From contig NC_045130.1 of assembly GCF_007655135.1 (NCBI RefSeq), positions 11,842,001 through 11,906,000 on the forward strand: a stretch of 64,000 nt of DNA, given 5' to 3'. The notes below the pieces were generated by a model, which was given only the letters and a program-made list of their open reading frames with translations, was not told where the DNA came from and ran no database searches. Below, in pieces: positions 12,971-25,096 of this stretch; the first letter of the stretch is position 1, and each line of letters opens with the position of its first letter. Made by a program: the position numbers and the translations under genes. This DNA comes from Punica granatum. Taxonomy: Eukaryota; Streptophyta; Magnoliopsida; Myrtales; Lythraceae.

Positions 12971-13482
12971 AGTCTGGGTTTGATTTTAAAATATTTTTTT
13001 ACTCTACCTCACTTCATTTTACTTATCTTCAATTCAACAATACAATTATTATTTCTCCTTTTTTATTCAATATTTTAACTATTCAATTCAATTTTTAATA
13101 AATTCTATCAACTATTTATTACTTTTTTTTCACAATTTTACGCAATTATTTTTTTTTCTCGATTATTTATTACTTATTTCACAATTTAATAACACAATTA
13201 TTGTTTTCTCTTAATTATTTATTACTTTTTTCAGATTTTTTTTATAATTCAATAACATAATCATTACTACTACATTTGATTTGAAAATAAGATTTTAAAA
13301 TCAGATTTTGAAAAAGAGTGATATAAATGGAGCCCACTATTTGACTTTGTATAAGTTATTTTGTTTTGTTATTGAAAAAAAGTTATATAAATGGGACCCA
13401 CTCTTTGACTTTGTATGAATTATTTTATTTTGTTGTGAGTAGAATTATATTAAAGTTGTGATTTTAAAATAATATTGTGAAA
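12971..13482. repeat. Degenerate AT-rich MITE-like repeats
   Basis: Direct repeats of a unit around ATAAATGGGACCCACT and TTTGACTTTGTATAA occur at about 13325-13360 and 13385-13425. The interval begins with GGGTTTGATTTTAAAAT and ends with GTGATTTTAAAATAA, a weak inverted pair. It resembles the diverged elements near 45.8 and 58.9 kb. Confidence 0.4.
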
Positions 13483-13655
13483 CTAACAAGCCATATAAAC
13501 AAGATGCTTGATTGGGTTCTTCCTGCCAGCTTGTCCTCCACCACACTTTCTATAGTATGCGTGGCAGCGAGACCCAAACTCCTTGTAACGGTCAGACATC
13601 ATATCATCGACACAATCCTTAATATGCTGCAACTCCCACTCAATATCGACCCCAG
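13483..13655 (-). pseudogene. Fragment of a plant En/Spm (CACTA)-type transposase-associated domain
   Basis: The minus strand reads GVDIEWELQHIKDCVDDMM, then SDRYKEFGSRCHAYYRKC and GGGQAGRKNPI, ending at a stop. The run RYKEF...RCHAYYRK...NP resembles the domain found in plant Ptta/En/Spm transposase-associated proteins (PF03004 type). Only about 57 residues remain and no flanking exons are visible. It probably belongs to the CACTA-like element ending at 14717. Confidence 0.45.
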
Positions 13656-13697
13656 CCTAAAAGTAATCCACATGTAAGATCCAACAAAAAACATGCA

Positions 13698-13731
<34 letters not shown>

Positions 13732-14279
13732 ATCATAACAGGATATAAGTTCATAAGATTTAGTCAAATGACATTTTATTAGATATCGAAAAAAATAATC
13801 ATTGAGAATGATTCTTTTGTTTCTCCATTTGTATATTCATTTTTATACAGGTCCATATTGTCTGCTTTTAGTAGTGCAATTAAACCCCTTAGGGTTGATA
13901 ATAATATAATTAAAATTCTGGTATTAAACCCTATCCAAGCTACATTGATCAATTTTCCAATAGTCCTAGCATCAGCTGGAAACCTCCATACTGTTTGATT
14001 TACAGTTTTTGTTGGAAATGTGTGAATATTAGGTTTAACAGGCAAACAGCTGCTGCGGAGAAGAAATTCAGGAGGTTGTAGACATTTATAGGAGCTGAGC
14101 AGAAGCTATCCAACCTCGAACGGAAGTTACGGCAGTTGAAGAAGTGTTAGCGGAAGAAGAAAATAAAACCAAACCGAGGAAAAATCTCAACCGGCGGAAG
14201 AAGGATCTCATGAAGCTGCTGCTTTGAAGAAAGAAGCAAGTGAAGATAGAAATTACCCTAACGAGAAAGATCTCAAATT

Positions 14280-14717
14280 AAAGCTTTCAACAACTAACTT
14301 TAGTTAATTTTAGTTGCTAATAGTTCGTTGCCAAATCTATGAAATACCTACTCATGCTTCCACTTATTAGCGGCCGCAGGTTCAAATTAGCGAAGAAAAA
14401 ATTAAAATGTATCTTTAGCAACTAGAAATGCATTAGTCTTTATACGTTTATCATTTTTAACAGCTAGAACCAATGTTTTGTTGTTAAATATAAGATCTAT
14501 CTACTAACTTGATCAGCTAGTCGACAATTTTACAATTTCTAGCAACCATATATGAGTTTAGTGGTCGAAACAACACTGGTAACATTTAAATAATGGTTGA
14601 TACCGGTCTTACTTTTTGCACACAATCTAATTATTAGTTGTTATATGATAACATTTAGTAACTAAGTCTTGTAAGTTGCTAAATATTTAGTCGCTAAAAA
14701 GCCAAATCATTGTAGTG
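14280..14717. mobile_element. CACTA-like transposon terminus with subterminal repeats
   Basis: The interval ends in TTGTAGTG, which on the other strand is CACTACAA, the signature terminus of CACTA transposons. It is packed with short subterminal repeats of the TTTAGCAACTAA and TTAGTTGCTAA type in both orientations. The opposite CACTAC end was not found, so the element is truncated or its left end has decayed. Confidence 0.55.
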
Positions 14718-15982
14718 AGCATAGGTAACAAGTATCATTATGGACAAATGCACTAATCCTCGTAATGCTACCTAATTTTTATATATTTATTTCTACTTAT
14801 TATTACATGTATAAATAAATTTCTTGTATAAGTGTGGAAAAATGTATAAGTTGATAAAATTTTATTTCATTCAATTGGCGCTCAAGCGCAACTTCGCTGC
14901 CATTGTAACTCTGTTATAACTTTGCCAAACATCTCGTACGTTCTTTCATCAGATTCAACACTTTCTAATGTTGATTTGCCAAAAGATTCTACAATTTATA
15001 TAAAGTAGAGAAAAGGCTCGAGAATGAGTACGGGATGAAGTTATTAGGTTGATAAAATAATTTTCATTAATAAAAGCAATACTGGTATTTAAAGTTGTAA
15101 AACGAGCAAGAGAACATAGTCTAATGGGACGTATTCTCGCCTATGAATTAAGAAATTTCAAATATAATTCTCACTAATGAGACTATATATTTCCTTTTGT
15201 TTAGATTTAGATTTGTACTTATTTTTTACTTCCTTATACTATGTTCATAAACCTCCCGGCCTGTAATTGAAAAAATGATGTTTTGAATATGGGTCTAATA
15301 TTGGAAACTTTTCTTGTATTCTTGTTGTGGGGTCTATTTTCAAGGACACATGAACCCCATCTAATTGAAATTATGGGAGACGTTGCTCTCCAAATTCCGA
15401 GAGATCGAGTATTAGAGGTTATTTTTCCTTTCATCAAGTGCGCTTCCCGAACTTAAACTTGTGTTATTCTCCTTACAAAGTTAGACATTTTTATTACTCA
15501 ACCAATACTTTATTGATAAATGGACGAATGATCAAATCTTAGTAATTTAAGCCGCCCAATCACTACTCACCTCCAAACTCAACACAATCTTTACTCTTCC
15601 ACAACTTTTGTTGATTCTTCCTCAACTTTCATTATGTCGTTTTCCGAAGTGAAGTTATTTCTTCGTAAGTCCAAAAATCGCTACTTAAAATACTTATACA
15701 TGTTAGTTACATCTTTGAAAGAGCACATTTCATTTTCCACAAGCGAGGTGATAACACAATAAAGAAACATTTATCACATCTTTGTTATTTGTATTTACTC
15801 GAAAGATTATGCCATCAGAGATGTATTTCATCCTCTGCTTTTATATATTTGATAAAGATTAGCATCTATTCTGCAACATTAGTTGGTCAATACTTTCTCA
15901 TAAGCCACAACACTACCTAATCAAGAGAGGAAGACAGCTGTAGAAGGGCGGGGGAGATGGAAATGGCAATAGTTAACATAAG
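14718..15982. other. AT-rich intergenic sequence
   Basis: No gene, RNA gene or clear element is visible. Short frames here have no recognisable domain. Confidence 0.5.
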
Positions 15983-16137
15983 CTCAAAGTTACTTTGATT
16001 TTAATTTTGATTTTGATTGTGGAAAAAGACAAATGAGATGTAATTATAAATTTAACTTGGGAAATGTATATTTTTGTTGTGTAGTGTGTTGAGTTAAAGT
16101 TAAAGTTAAAATCGAATTTCTTGCAATCCAAACGGGG
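15983..16137. mobile_element. MITE of the GAGTTAAAGTTAAAG family, copy A
   Basis: Shares the phrases TTTTGATTGTGGAAAAAGAC, GTGTAGTGTGTTGAG and TTAAAGTTAAAGTTAAAAT with the copies at 28.2, 39.4 and 56.8 kb, and ends in AATCCAAACGGGGC. The left terminus is eroded. Confidence 0.6.
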
Positions 16138-16623
16138 CAATTCGATCGAGCTCAACTTAATCAAGAGCAAGGGATTTCATGTCGATCGGCTTTAGTTTGG
16201 GCTTTGACCTATAGGAAGCTGTGCCGTAGACCCAATGGCCTGAGTTGGGCCTTTCCTCCATAATTGAGGACCTAACAATTTAATGGCGCATTCTATACAA
16301 TGTGCTAGCACCATATAACTTGATGTTACTCGCTAGGCAAAGAGTCAATACTATGTAATTTGATGAACAATCAATTGTTTTGCTGCTGCTGCTGATGTTT
16401 TCCCTGGGATTATATAAAGGTGCGGGTCAAAATGGCACAATCCTCAATCAAGATATTTCTATACAAAGATCTGCAGAACGAGAGCAGTATGTTCATGCTG
16501 TCCGTACCTAAATACCATTGGTATTTCGACGTTCAGATGTAAGATTACTTTCGTCTTAATAATTACGCTGCCATACAACAGACCCTGGTTCAGCAATGTA
16601 ATACATTGAGGCAGCACCACTGA

Positions 16624-18722
16624 CTATCCTGCGAGGGGGTTGGCGTGTATTGTAACCCGATTAAGCCTGATCTCAGCAAGCGGCCGATCTCCTGGTCCTG
16701 TTTGAGTCTGTGAGAAGATGAAGAAGTTGATGAATCATGATGTTCACTAGACACAATAAGAAAGTAGGGAAGCAGCACAAAGAGCACTATTGGTTCTACA
16801 TTTGGATCAGAACCATAAAGCGGAGCCTATTTTCAGTCAGTTTAACGGATTAACAGTGACATGATTTTGCTACTTGTGAAGACACCTCAAGCAGTAGCTG
16901 CGAAAGGAAAGGAAATCGCAAGGACTCTACAGAACCAGGACGTTGGACCATATGCAGAGCAGTCCAAAGTGTTTCCACCAATTTAGTCCCAAGTGTTTCC
17001 AATAGTTTAAATTTGCCGAGTAACAATGTGCTTGCATGAAGTTATATGCATAATTGGATTCTAAATTGGGATATTTTTCTTTCCAGATTGCTGAAACGAA
17101 TAATACCCAGTACAGCTGACAGCTAGTAGTGCATACCTTCTCCATGAGATCAAGGACCTCAAAGCCATGAATCACTCTTCCAAACACCGTGTACAGTCCA
17201 TTGAGATGTGGCTGCTTCGCATAGGTTATGAAAAACTGGCTCCCATTGGTGTTGGGCCCACTATTTGCCATCGATAATATTCCCCTTGCATTGTGCTGGA
17301 CCAAAAAGAAAATTCAGTGAACACAAAGGATCCTTGAACATAATATCATTATACTGAAAACTTTATCAGTACTACCATCCAGCTCCATCCAGCTCATTTT
17401 ATTAAATTACATGCAATTCAAAGAGCTCAGGTATTAATAAGAAAAAAGGCCCCAAGTTGTTGGGCCAGCAAAGCATGACATCTATTGAAGCAGGCACAAT
17501 CAAGCAACAAGAATAATCCACCGAAATATAATGGTAGCTTTTGCCTAGCTAATAAGAACGTGGGAAAGTCGTTTAGAAGAACATAGTGCATTGAAGCATA
17601 GCATCCCAAAGACTGAATATTACTGCAAGCATAGGCGTCATATCGTACAAAATTGAAGCCCCTGCTCATGGTCCCACAACAAGGTCCTATTTTTCTCCCC
17701 CATCCCATTTAAAAACGTAGAAAAAAACCTATTAAATAAGAGAACATCCTGAATGAGGTGAAGGGGCACAGAGCAAACTATAGAGGCTTTCAGGAAGCAG
17801 GATGACTATGAGGAGGCAATGGTGAAGTAAATCTGGCCTAACAATGCTTCCAGTCTCGAGTAAATACCACATACCTTAAGAGACTCTCTTATCTCATCAT
17901 TGAATTTCTTGCCCCAAATACTCGTTCCCCCTTTTCCCGTTCCTGTTGGGTCTCCACCTTGAATCATAAAACCTTTTATATTCCGGTGGAATACGGTTCC
18001 ATCATAATAACCACTTGCACATAGGGCCAAAAAGTTCTGCATCCAAACAAAGCAAGCAATCCAACTTTATCTTATTACTCAATGAGTTGAAAAGCTTTCA
18101 AATTCAGCCTCACTTAATATTTTCCAACACAATATGAGCATTCTACAAACACAACCATAGATTTTTATGCACCGGCACAGTCGCCGCAATCTCAAAGTAA
18201 CAGAAATATCAGCAAAATTGTCTTCATAATGCCGAATACTCGCAAAACGCTTACGAAACACTTCGTGGAAGAACTCACTGCAGTATACAATTTTCTTAAT
18301 CGCAACAATTTGATACTGAACCTCAACTCTCCCAAACTCTAGATCTTCCGGTAGATGCAAAGGCCGACAATCAAAGGCAAAACTAACCCGCCAAACTCAA
18401 AACTAACGAGAGCGAAAGCATCAAATGGAGGTATAAGGGGACAATAAGAGCTCCTCCACCAGTTAAAGGCTTCAAAGGACATTTACTTATATCAGCCATA
18501 GCATAATTGTCGGAATACATGAATAGGACTATCGGGATACTTGCCTCGGCAGTTTTGGGGGCCTCGTCGCAGGCGATCTCGCACTTGATGTCGCCCAGAT
18601 TGGTGTGAAGGGTGACCGACTGCGGAAAGAAGAAAGCAAATAATTGAGCGAAATGGAGAAAGAGGCGGAGTAAGAGAGAGGAAACAAGAGGTGGTAAGAG
18701 AAGCTTCTCGAAAACTTGCCAT
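16624..18722 (-). CDS. CYP18-1: Cyclophilin-type peptidyl-prolyl cis-trans isomerase CYP18-1
   Basis: Five coding exons: ATG 18722-18720, then 18619-18545, 18036-17875, 17295-17137 and 16707-16624. They total 483 nt, 160 residues, the length of Arabidopsis CYP18-1 (PPIL3 class). Exon 2 gives [15 protein letters not shown]; exon 3 has [14 protein letters not shown], the cyclophilin active-site block with its catalytic Arg; exon 4 has [16 protein letters not shown]; the last exon ends [12 protein letters not shown]3-class cyclophilins are associated with the spliceosome; that role is inferred here. The first two introns begin with GC (ATG|GCAAGT and GAG|GCAAGT), so only the ATG lies in coding exon 1. 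Intron 3 is ~475 bp longer than in copy 1, suggesting an insertion at about 17400-17820. This is the functional member of the tandem pair. Confidence 0.92.
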
Positions 18723-18960
18723 GTCCGTCGCGCCTGTGATGGGTCGCACCCAGAGAGAGAGAGAGAGACCGAGCTACCGCTGCTTCTTACTGAAGAGGTC
18801 CAGAAGCTTCCGTTGAAATGAGGGGAGCAGAAATATTTATAGCAGAGCTGAGGAAACTTCACAGAAGAGAACTGGAAGGGAGAGCTGAGACTCTCTGGAA
18901 GCAAAGAAGGAGATGAGGAAGAAAGGGACGAGAGAGAAGAAGACAGCTCCGGAAGCCGGT
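18723..18960 (-). promoter_or_regulatory. 5' leader region of CYP18-1
   Basis: Contains a short (GA)n tract and sequence similar to the leader of copy 1, so the duplicated block extends at least this far. The exact transcription start cannot be placed. Confidence 0.35.
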
Positions 18961-20269
18961 GGGGGAGACGGAAATGTCGGCGTTTAGGAGTAAGGGTAGG
19001 TATGACTTATACCGTCGGATCAAGGTGCAGGGGTCAACTTAATCAAGGGACGGGATTTCGTGTAGATGGCTAAGAATTTGGGCTTTGACATATAGGAAGT
19101 TGGGCTAAAGACCCACAACACAATCTTTTGAAGAAGTGGATCCTACATAACCAAGTCTGCGGGTCAGTCCGGGTTTTGAAAAGTAGTCAAATTTTTCACA
19201 TTTTATTAATTATTAATTTAGTATGATTTTTTTTCTTAATTTAAAAATGAACAAATTACTAATTTGATATTAATGTTAGCACAGCGTCATTTTTTTTTTG
19301 ATGGGGTTTCAACGGCGGCCGCAACCCCACAATCGGGGTCGCCTATGACGACAAAAGTCGTTAACGATCCCGATGGGGGATGGTGACCGCCGATGAGGCT
19401 CCTACCGTTGACCTCCCTCTTCCTTCCTTTCTCAAATTTACTTTGTTTTTTCAAATTATGGGCGAGCCCCACCAGAGGCTGCCGCCACCACTCTTGCAGG
19501 GTCGCTGGCTATCCTGAGCGAAAGGTGATGACCAGCAATTCTCATTTAAATTAATGGAAAAATCGATGCATGCTATTATCAAATTGATAGTTTATGCATT
19601 TTTAAGTCAAGAAAAAAAAGTTCGTGTTAAAATTGATAAAAATGTGAAAAGTTTGAGTTTTTTAAGGCAACTAGTATATATGCACGCACGTTGCGGTTGA
19701 AAATCATCTTTGTTCAAATTTTCATTTCATTTTGCTCTTAAAATTTAAATTTAAGGCTTATGTATGCGTTATATATAGATGTTTTACAATATATAGATAC
19801 GGATAAGAAGTTCGGGTACATAATACAAGATCAGAAAATTGAAAATTCAAGAGTATATATAGGGACATGTTAATTAATCCAAACCTATTACTGGTAGTAG
19901 TATACCTTGAGATTTTCCTTGTTCCTGAAGTCAATGATCTAGTGATATGAAATTCATTGACAGAACTTGCACAATCTAGTGGTGTGAATGGTACATTTCG
20001 TATATACGCATAGTTGATTCATTTTATTACATTTCTCAAATAATTTATATAAGTAATTTTTTAAAGTTGATATTGATAATATATAAATGATGATTCTTGG
20101 TTAAGTGATATTAATTAGAATCGGAAAAGTAACATAATTTTCAAATTTGATATTTATTGCATCTCTCAAATAATTTATTCAACTAATTGGCCCGAGAGTC
20201 GAGACTAAAGCAACCGAACAAGAAAAATGAAATTTTCTAACAAACTAAATCCATGGGCAAACTTAAGCC
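18961..20269. other. Intergenic, decayed repeats
   Basis: A GC-rich patch at about 19290-19510 (GGGGTCGCC, GGCGGCCGC) resembles the GC-rich patches at 48.15-48.5 and 62.9-63.15 kb and may be part of a shared repeat. The remainder is AT-rich with no gene. Confidence 0.4.
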
Positions 20270-20370
20270 CTGTTTGGATTCGAAGTTAAAATCATCATGA
20301 TTTTAACTTTAACTTTAACTCTACACTACATAACAAAATACACATTTAAAAAGTCAAACTGGTGGGTCTC
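20270..20370. mobile_element. MITE of the GAGTTAAAGTTAAAG family, copy B (partial, inverted)
   Basis: Begins TGTTTGGATTCGAAGTTAAA and contains TTTTAACTTTAACTTTAACT, the family core in reverse orientation. The right end is not clear. Confidence 0.5.
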
Positions 20371-22740
20371 ATATCCTATTCAAACACACAATCTCATTAT
20401 ACACAATTATCTAATACATCCATTTATTTTATTTAAAGTCAAGCATATGTTTTTGACAATGCATAAAGCACAATAATCATTAGATTTTTCCAATTTTCTT
20501 GTGTATATTATGAATAAATATTGGATTAAATACTTAAAAAGGGACATACCATAAAATTTTTTCTAAATCTTGCACGTATTTTAAAAAATTTATGTAAAAT
20601 CACAACATTTCAAAATTGTCCCAAATCTACCCTACCATTATAATCCGTCAAGAAACCGCCACTAATTGCTGATGCAATCGTTAAATTTTGTCAAGTTAGC
20701 TAGCATTTTCCACGACAATTTCAAAATGGCCCAAATCTTTTTCATCTTTTGAAATTTGCGCAGCCCATCCACCCTCTCTCTCTCTCTCCCCCTCTGTAAT
20801 CTCTGCTGACGGGGCTTAGATATATCATTGACGATTGATAAAAAGAACAAAAAATTCATTGAAATAAATATTGCTACATTTTTTTATCATAAACAAACAA
20901 TAAGAATTATATATAATTATAAGTATAAATATAATAAATAAACTCTATAAAAAGGCGAATAAAGTTTCTATGACACTTAATTTATCCTGGTCTTCAATAA
21001 GCTGTTCTTCTAGCTCTCGGATGAACTTTCTAGTAATTAAATTAACAAGAGCATAAAGGAGAAAAAAAAATCTGAGCGACAGACACTGGACAAATAAAAA
21101 AAAGTGTACATTTATAGGGGTGAGGTGGAATCATCCATGGTCTTAATCACACTTATCTTCATGTCTTAAGCAAAGGAAAGGTGAATACTCTTGCAAAAAC
21201 ACTTCGAAGATACACAGGGGGGGAAAAAAAGAAGAAGAAGGCAACAACCAATGGGAAGGACGGTGATGAAGGCACTTTGAAAGATTAACTGAAGCTTATT
21301 GCCTTGGTATCATACAATGATAGCTCCCCCTAAGGTATATATCATAATCAAAGCTCTGCAAGATTAAAACTTGGCGTCAAATTCTTCCAAAATAATCAAG
21401 AAGGAACACATACATGTAGAGTGCAATGGCCATTTTCAGGAAAGAGTAGAAATATGGGCTTTTATTTTTATTTTTATTTTATTTTTGGTTGGTGAATAGA
21501 AATATGGTATTCTGCATTTACCCCCACGGAGTCATGTGTTTTAATCTTTAAATATACTATCGACCTAATAATATATTGCTGATATAAATGCAAAGTTAAA
21601 TCAAGAGTTATGACCTACTCATTATATTTTCCAATGGTCCCACAAGACATTAATCTCTAGAAAAATTTCTTCTGGCCTAATTGATATATAGCGAACAATT
21701 TTGATTCTCAGTATAAAAATGTTACATTGATCAATAGAATAACAAAACAAGTCTTATTCTCACCAAGTGAGCTAAACGTAACTTAAAACTAAAATATATG
21801 AAGAAAAGTGTTCGAGCTAATTCAGAATTAAAACTGCAATGTGAGCATTAGTTAAGCCATACACCAATTTGAGATTTCAACATAGATAACATTTGCAGTT
21901 ATTTGACTGAAAGATTATGGTTGATTGATATGGAAATTCAATTCTTAAGTAAGCTGATTATAATTACCCCGAGCGAAAAATGTTACCAAGCAACACCCGA
22001 GACATGCAATTCCAACACAAACCAATTATAGCCCTTCGTTCTCGTTTCAGCTGTGCCCGAAAGTGTAATGGCTAACCCATTCAACACACAAGAAAATGGA
22101 TTTTACATACCTGTCAGAGTACTCGTGAAAATACTTTGATTCAAGAGATTTATCTTATTGCTTTATGTAACAGAAGGTTTAACTTCTTCTAGGTCATCTT
22201 GAAATGCCTATCACGAAGGGCAGCAATCATCTAATGATAACTCCTCTTCGTGTTAGAATAGTTGAACTTCCATTCAGAATAAATGAATTGGCCCCAGTTC
22301 GTTCCGCCATCCCACCCAATGAATTATTAGGATTCATTTTTCAATAGAATCTTTTATATTCATAAGTTCCGTCATTCCCATCGCTTCTCAATTAATTTTT
22401 AAGAAAATTTTCTCAACTTTAAGACCATGCCAAAACGCAGACAAAATAAGTACCGAATAACATAGCTATGGCTTTCTTGTTAATTGGACCAGTAGACTAT
22501 CCATTCACATATCTTTAGCAGCTTCAAGAACCTCCATTATCATTATATTGACGACCTACAATAGTTGATAGAAGTTATTTCAAGGAATCAAGGAGAAGCT
22601 AATGCATTCAAAAAAAAAAAAGGAAAATTTATTGCAACAAAAGTTAAGCCATGGTATTACCAAGTATTGCAACAAAAGTACTGCTGCTTGGGGAAGTGAA
22701 AGTGGCTAACTGTGTTGATTGAAGCATCTTAGCCTGTCTC
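20371..22740. other. AT-rich intergenic sequence
   Basis: I see no gene. A segment at 20540-20720 is related to one at 59040-59200 (shared AAAATCACAACATTT, the CCGTCAA context, and phrases about an ATTGCTGAT/ATTGCCGAT core), so an old dispersed repeat is present. Confidence 0.4.
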
Positions 22741-23152
22741 CATCTTAGGGCCTGATCACTGGGCAATGGAAGTAAGTCGGTGGTTAGGGCACATCGTGAG
22801 GCTCACGGGACAAGTCGGGCATGTTGTCGTTTGGTGGAGTAAAAGGACCATGATGGCAGAGTAGTCTAATTGCCATAGCAGAAACCAAAAGGCGAAAAAT
22901 ACATAAGAGGCGAGCATGATATGCAAAATCAAGAAGAAAGGAGGAAACTACCAATGGAAGAACAAAGCAGGGCATTGACATCGGGCAAAAATCAAGATAG
23001 GCGAAAGGAAGAGACAGCAAAGGGAAGCGTTATCCGGGAGATTGAAGGGACTAATTCCACTCGGAAGGGGCAGTTGGCGTTGGGGAAGAAGATGCTGATA
23101 AGGTTGGCGAAGGAGGGCGAGAAAGTGTTAACTCAACAGCATCAGTTATGTC
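22741..23152. other. Open frames without recognisable domain
   Basis: A charged plus-strand frame (22921-23172, Lys/Glu/Gln-rich) and an overlapping minus-strand frame (23020-22784) are open for about 80 codons. Neither has a domain, splice context or homolog that I recognise. This is somewhat more GC-rich than its surroundings and may be a decayed gene or transposon fragment. Confidence 0.25.
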
Positions 23153-23340
23153 CCGTTTGTTTTCAAGGTTAAAATCACAAAAATTTTAAGTTTAACTTTA
23201 ACTCAATCCATTACACAACAAAAATACACATTTTCCAAATCAAAAATTTTAACTTTAACTTTAACTCAACACACTACACAACATTTGTTATTTTTCACAA
23301 TTAAAATCAAAATTACTTTAATTTTAAAACTAAACGCACT
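23153..23340. mobile_element. MITE of the GAGTTAAAGTTAAAG family, copy C (inverted)
   Basis: Begins CGTTTGTTTTCAAGGTTAAA and ends TTTTAAAACTAAACGCAC, an imperfect terminal inverted repeat. The core TTAACTTTAACTTTAACTCA occurs in reverse orientation relative to copy E. Confidence 0.65.
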
Positions 23341-24634
23341 ATTAGTGTCCGAGAGGCACAGGGGTATCAATTAGGGTCTTGAAGGAAGGCACGAGTCTAA
23401 ATGGGCGCAAGTTCTAAACGAACACAAGGAAATAATAGGTGAAGCTGCTAATAATCGAAGGATATTAACAACTATTAGTTACAAGGATATTTAGAAATTA
23501 TCTTCTACGATTTTTATTTCTTTATCAATATTGAAGTAAATTGTGATGTAAATTTAATCTTAAAATGAAGTTGTAATGCAATTGCGTTGCTTTTTAACTG
23601 ATTTTGGGGGGAGAAGTTGACTTATATATCTCTCATGTGGGAGCAGCAGGACGTGGCGGTCGGAAGAATCAGTTCGACCATCATTGGTAATGCCCGAGAG
23701 GAGTGGCGCATTCAAAATGGAAGGAAGGGCATAGACGGAATGTAGGAATATTGTGGAGAGTAATTTGGGGGTAAAAATGTGAAGGAGGAGGAATTTAGTA
23801 TAGATTAACCCTTTGAGAAATATGTTGGGATTGATACGTGTCCTAAAGGTATTATGTCATCGATTCTATATTATGACATTAATATACCATGAGGCATTGT
23901 TGTTATCGAGTGGTTAGACTATCATTTTAAACGATAACATCCTTGTAATAATAGGTTCGATAGACATCAAGTATGATTGAATTGTGAGATCCTATCAATG
24001 ATTAGCACTATATCCAAACGCCCCCTGGTCGAAGTATTATCGTTGAGAAGGACGACGGTAACGCAGCAAGACCAGTGTGGTGATGATTGATGACCAAGTC
24101 TCATGGGTCATGGATTTAGAGATATCAAGTCACACCACAGGTATGCATTAAAGGTAATATATACTAGACTGAGCCGCCATACTCTCGAAAGGTCATGTTC
24201 TATATTTAGGAAAAAATACAGACGTCGTGCATTTATGTCGTATTTTCTAAAGATTGTGTTGTATTTAGGAAAAAATATAAATGTTTGTGTTTTTTTAGGT
24301 GATTAACCATATAATATATATGAAGGATATCGGGGGTGGCATGGCGATGCCTTGGGTAGGAGAATGGAAATCCCTCGGTTTGTGTAAGCATAAATTCATT
24401 ATTATTAAAATTTGGTAATTTATTTCCTTGAAAACATTTAATAAAATTGTATGAATATATTATCAAGGATCAAAAAATAAATTTTCGAGTATATATTAAT
24501 AGAAAAACTCTGAAAAAAAGTTTGACTACAAGTTGAGAGTTTGTCCAATACATTTATGTGGATTCACTTTATTGTACAAATGAGAGAATTTAATGAGAGT
24601 ACTCTATAAATTATTATACATACATATATATATT
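23341..24634. other. Intergenic with a partial CACGAC-type repeat
   Basis: No gene. At 24205-24310 a partial relative of the TIR element at 40462-40857 is visible (TTTAGGAAAAAATATAAATG and TTTTTTAGGTGATTAACC). Confidence 0.4.
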
Positions 24635-25096
24635 AGGTTAATCACGTAAAAATACATGACATTTACTTGAATTTTTAATTCTAGCATGACCTTTCAAAAA
24701 TAGTCTAGAAATGCACGACCTTTCGTTTTAGTCTCAAATCTAGCACGACGTTAAATTTTTCATCAATTTTAAAGGTGGTGGCTGACTAGGCATTAATGAT
24801 GTCACGCGTCGTAACATTATTTGATGATATGTGGAATTAAATAAAAATATATGGGGTCTTCTTATCATGCTAGATTTGAGACTAAAATAAAAGATCATGT
24901 AAAATTTTAGACTAAAACGAACGGTCGTGCCTTTCTATACTATTTCTGAAAGGTCCTAGTAGAATTAGGAATTTAAGCAAAGGTCGTACTAGATTTGTGA
25001 TTAAAACGAAAATTCTGCATTTCTATGCAATCTCCGCAAGGTCGTGCTTGAATTGAAAATTTGAACAAATATTGCGTCTTTATACATGATTAACCT
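24635..25096. mobile_element. MITE-like element with ~60-bp terminal inverted repeats
   Basis: The left end (AGGTTAATCACGTAAAAATA) and the inverted right end (AGGTTAATCATGTATAAAGA) match over about 60 bp, including AATTCTAGCATGACCTT against AATTCAAGCACGACCTT. The interior also folds back. The flanks are AT-rich and I could not settle a target duplication. It is related to the element at 40462-40857. Confidence 0.65.

Noticed and set aside
17427..17708. A 93-codon minus-strand frame inside intron 3 of CYP18-1
   Set aside because: It lies in the extra intron sequence of copy 2 with no domain; it is better read as part of an insertion.
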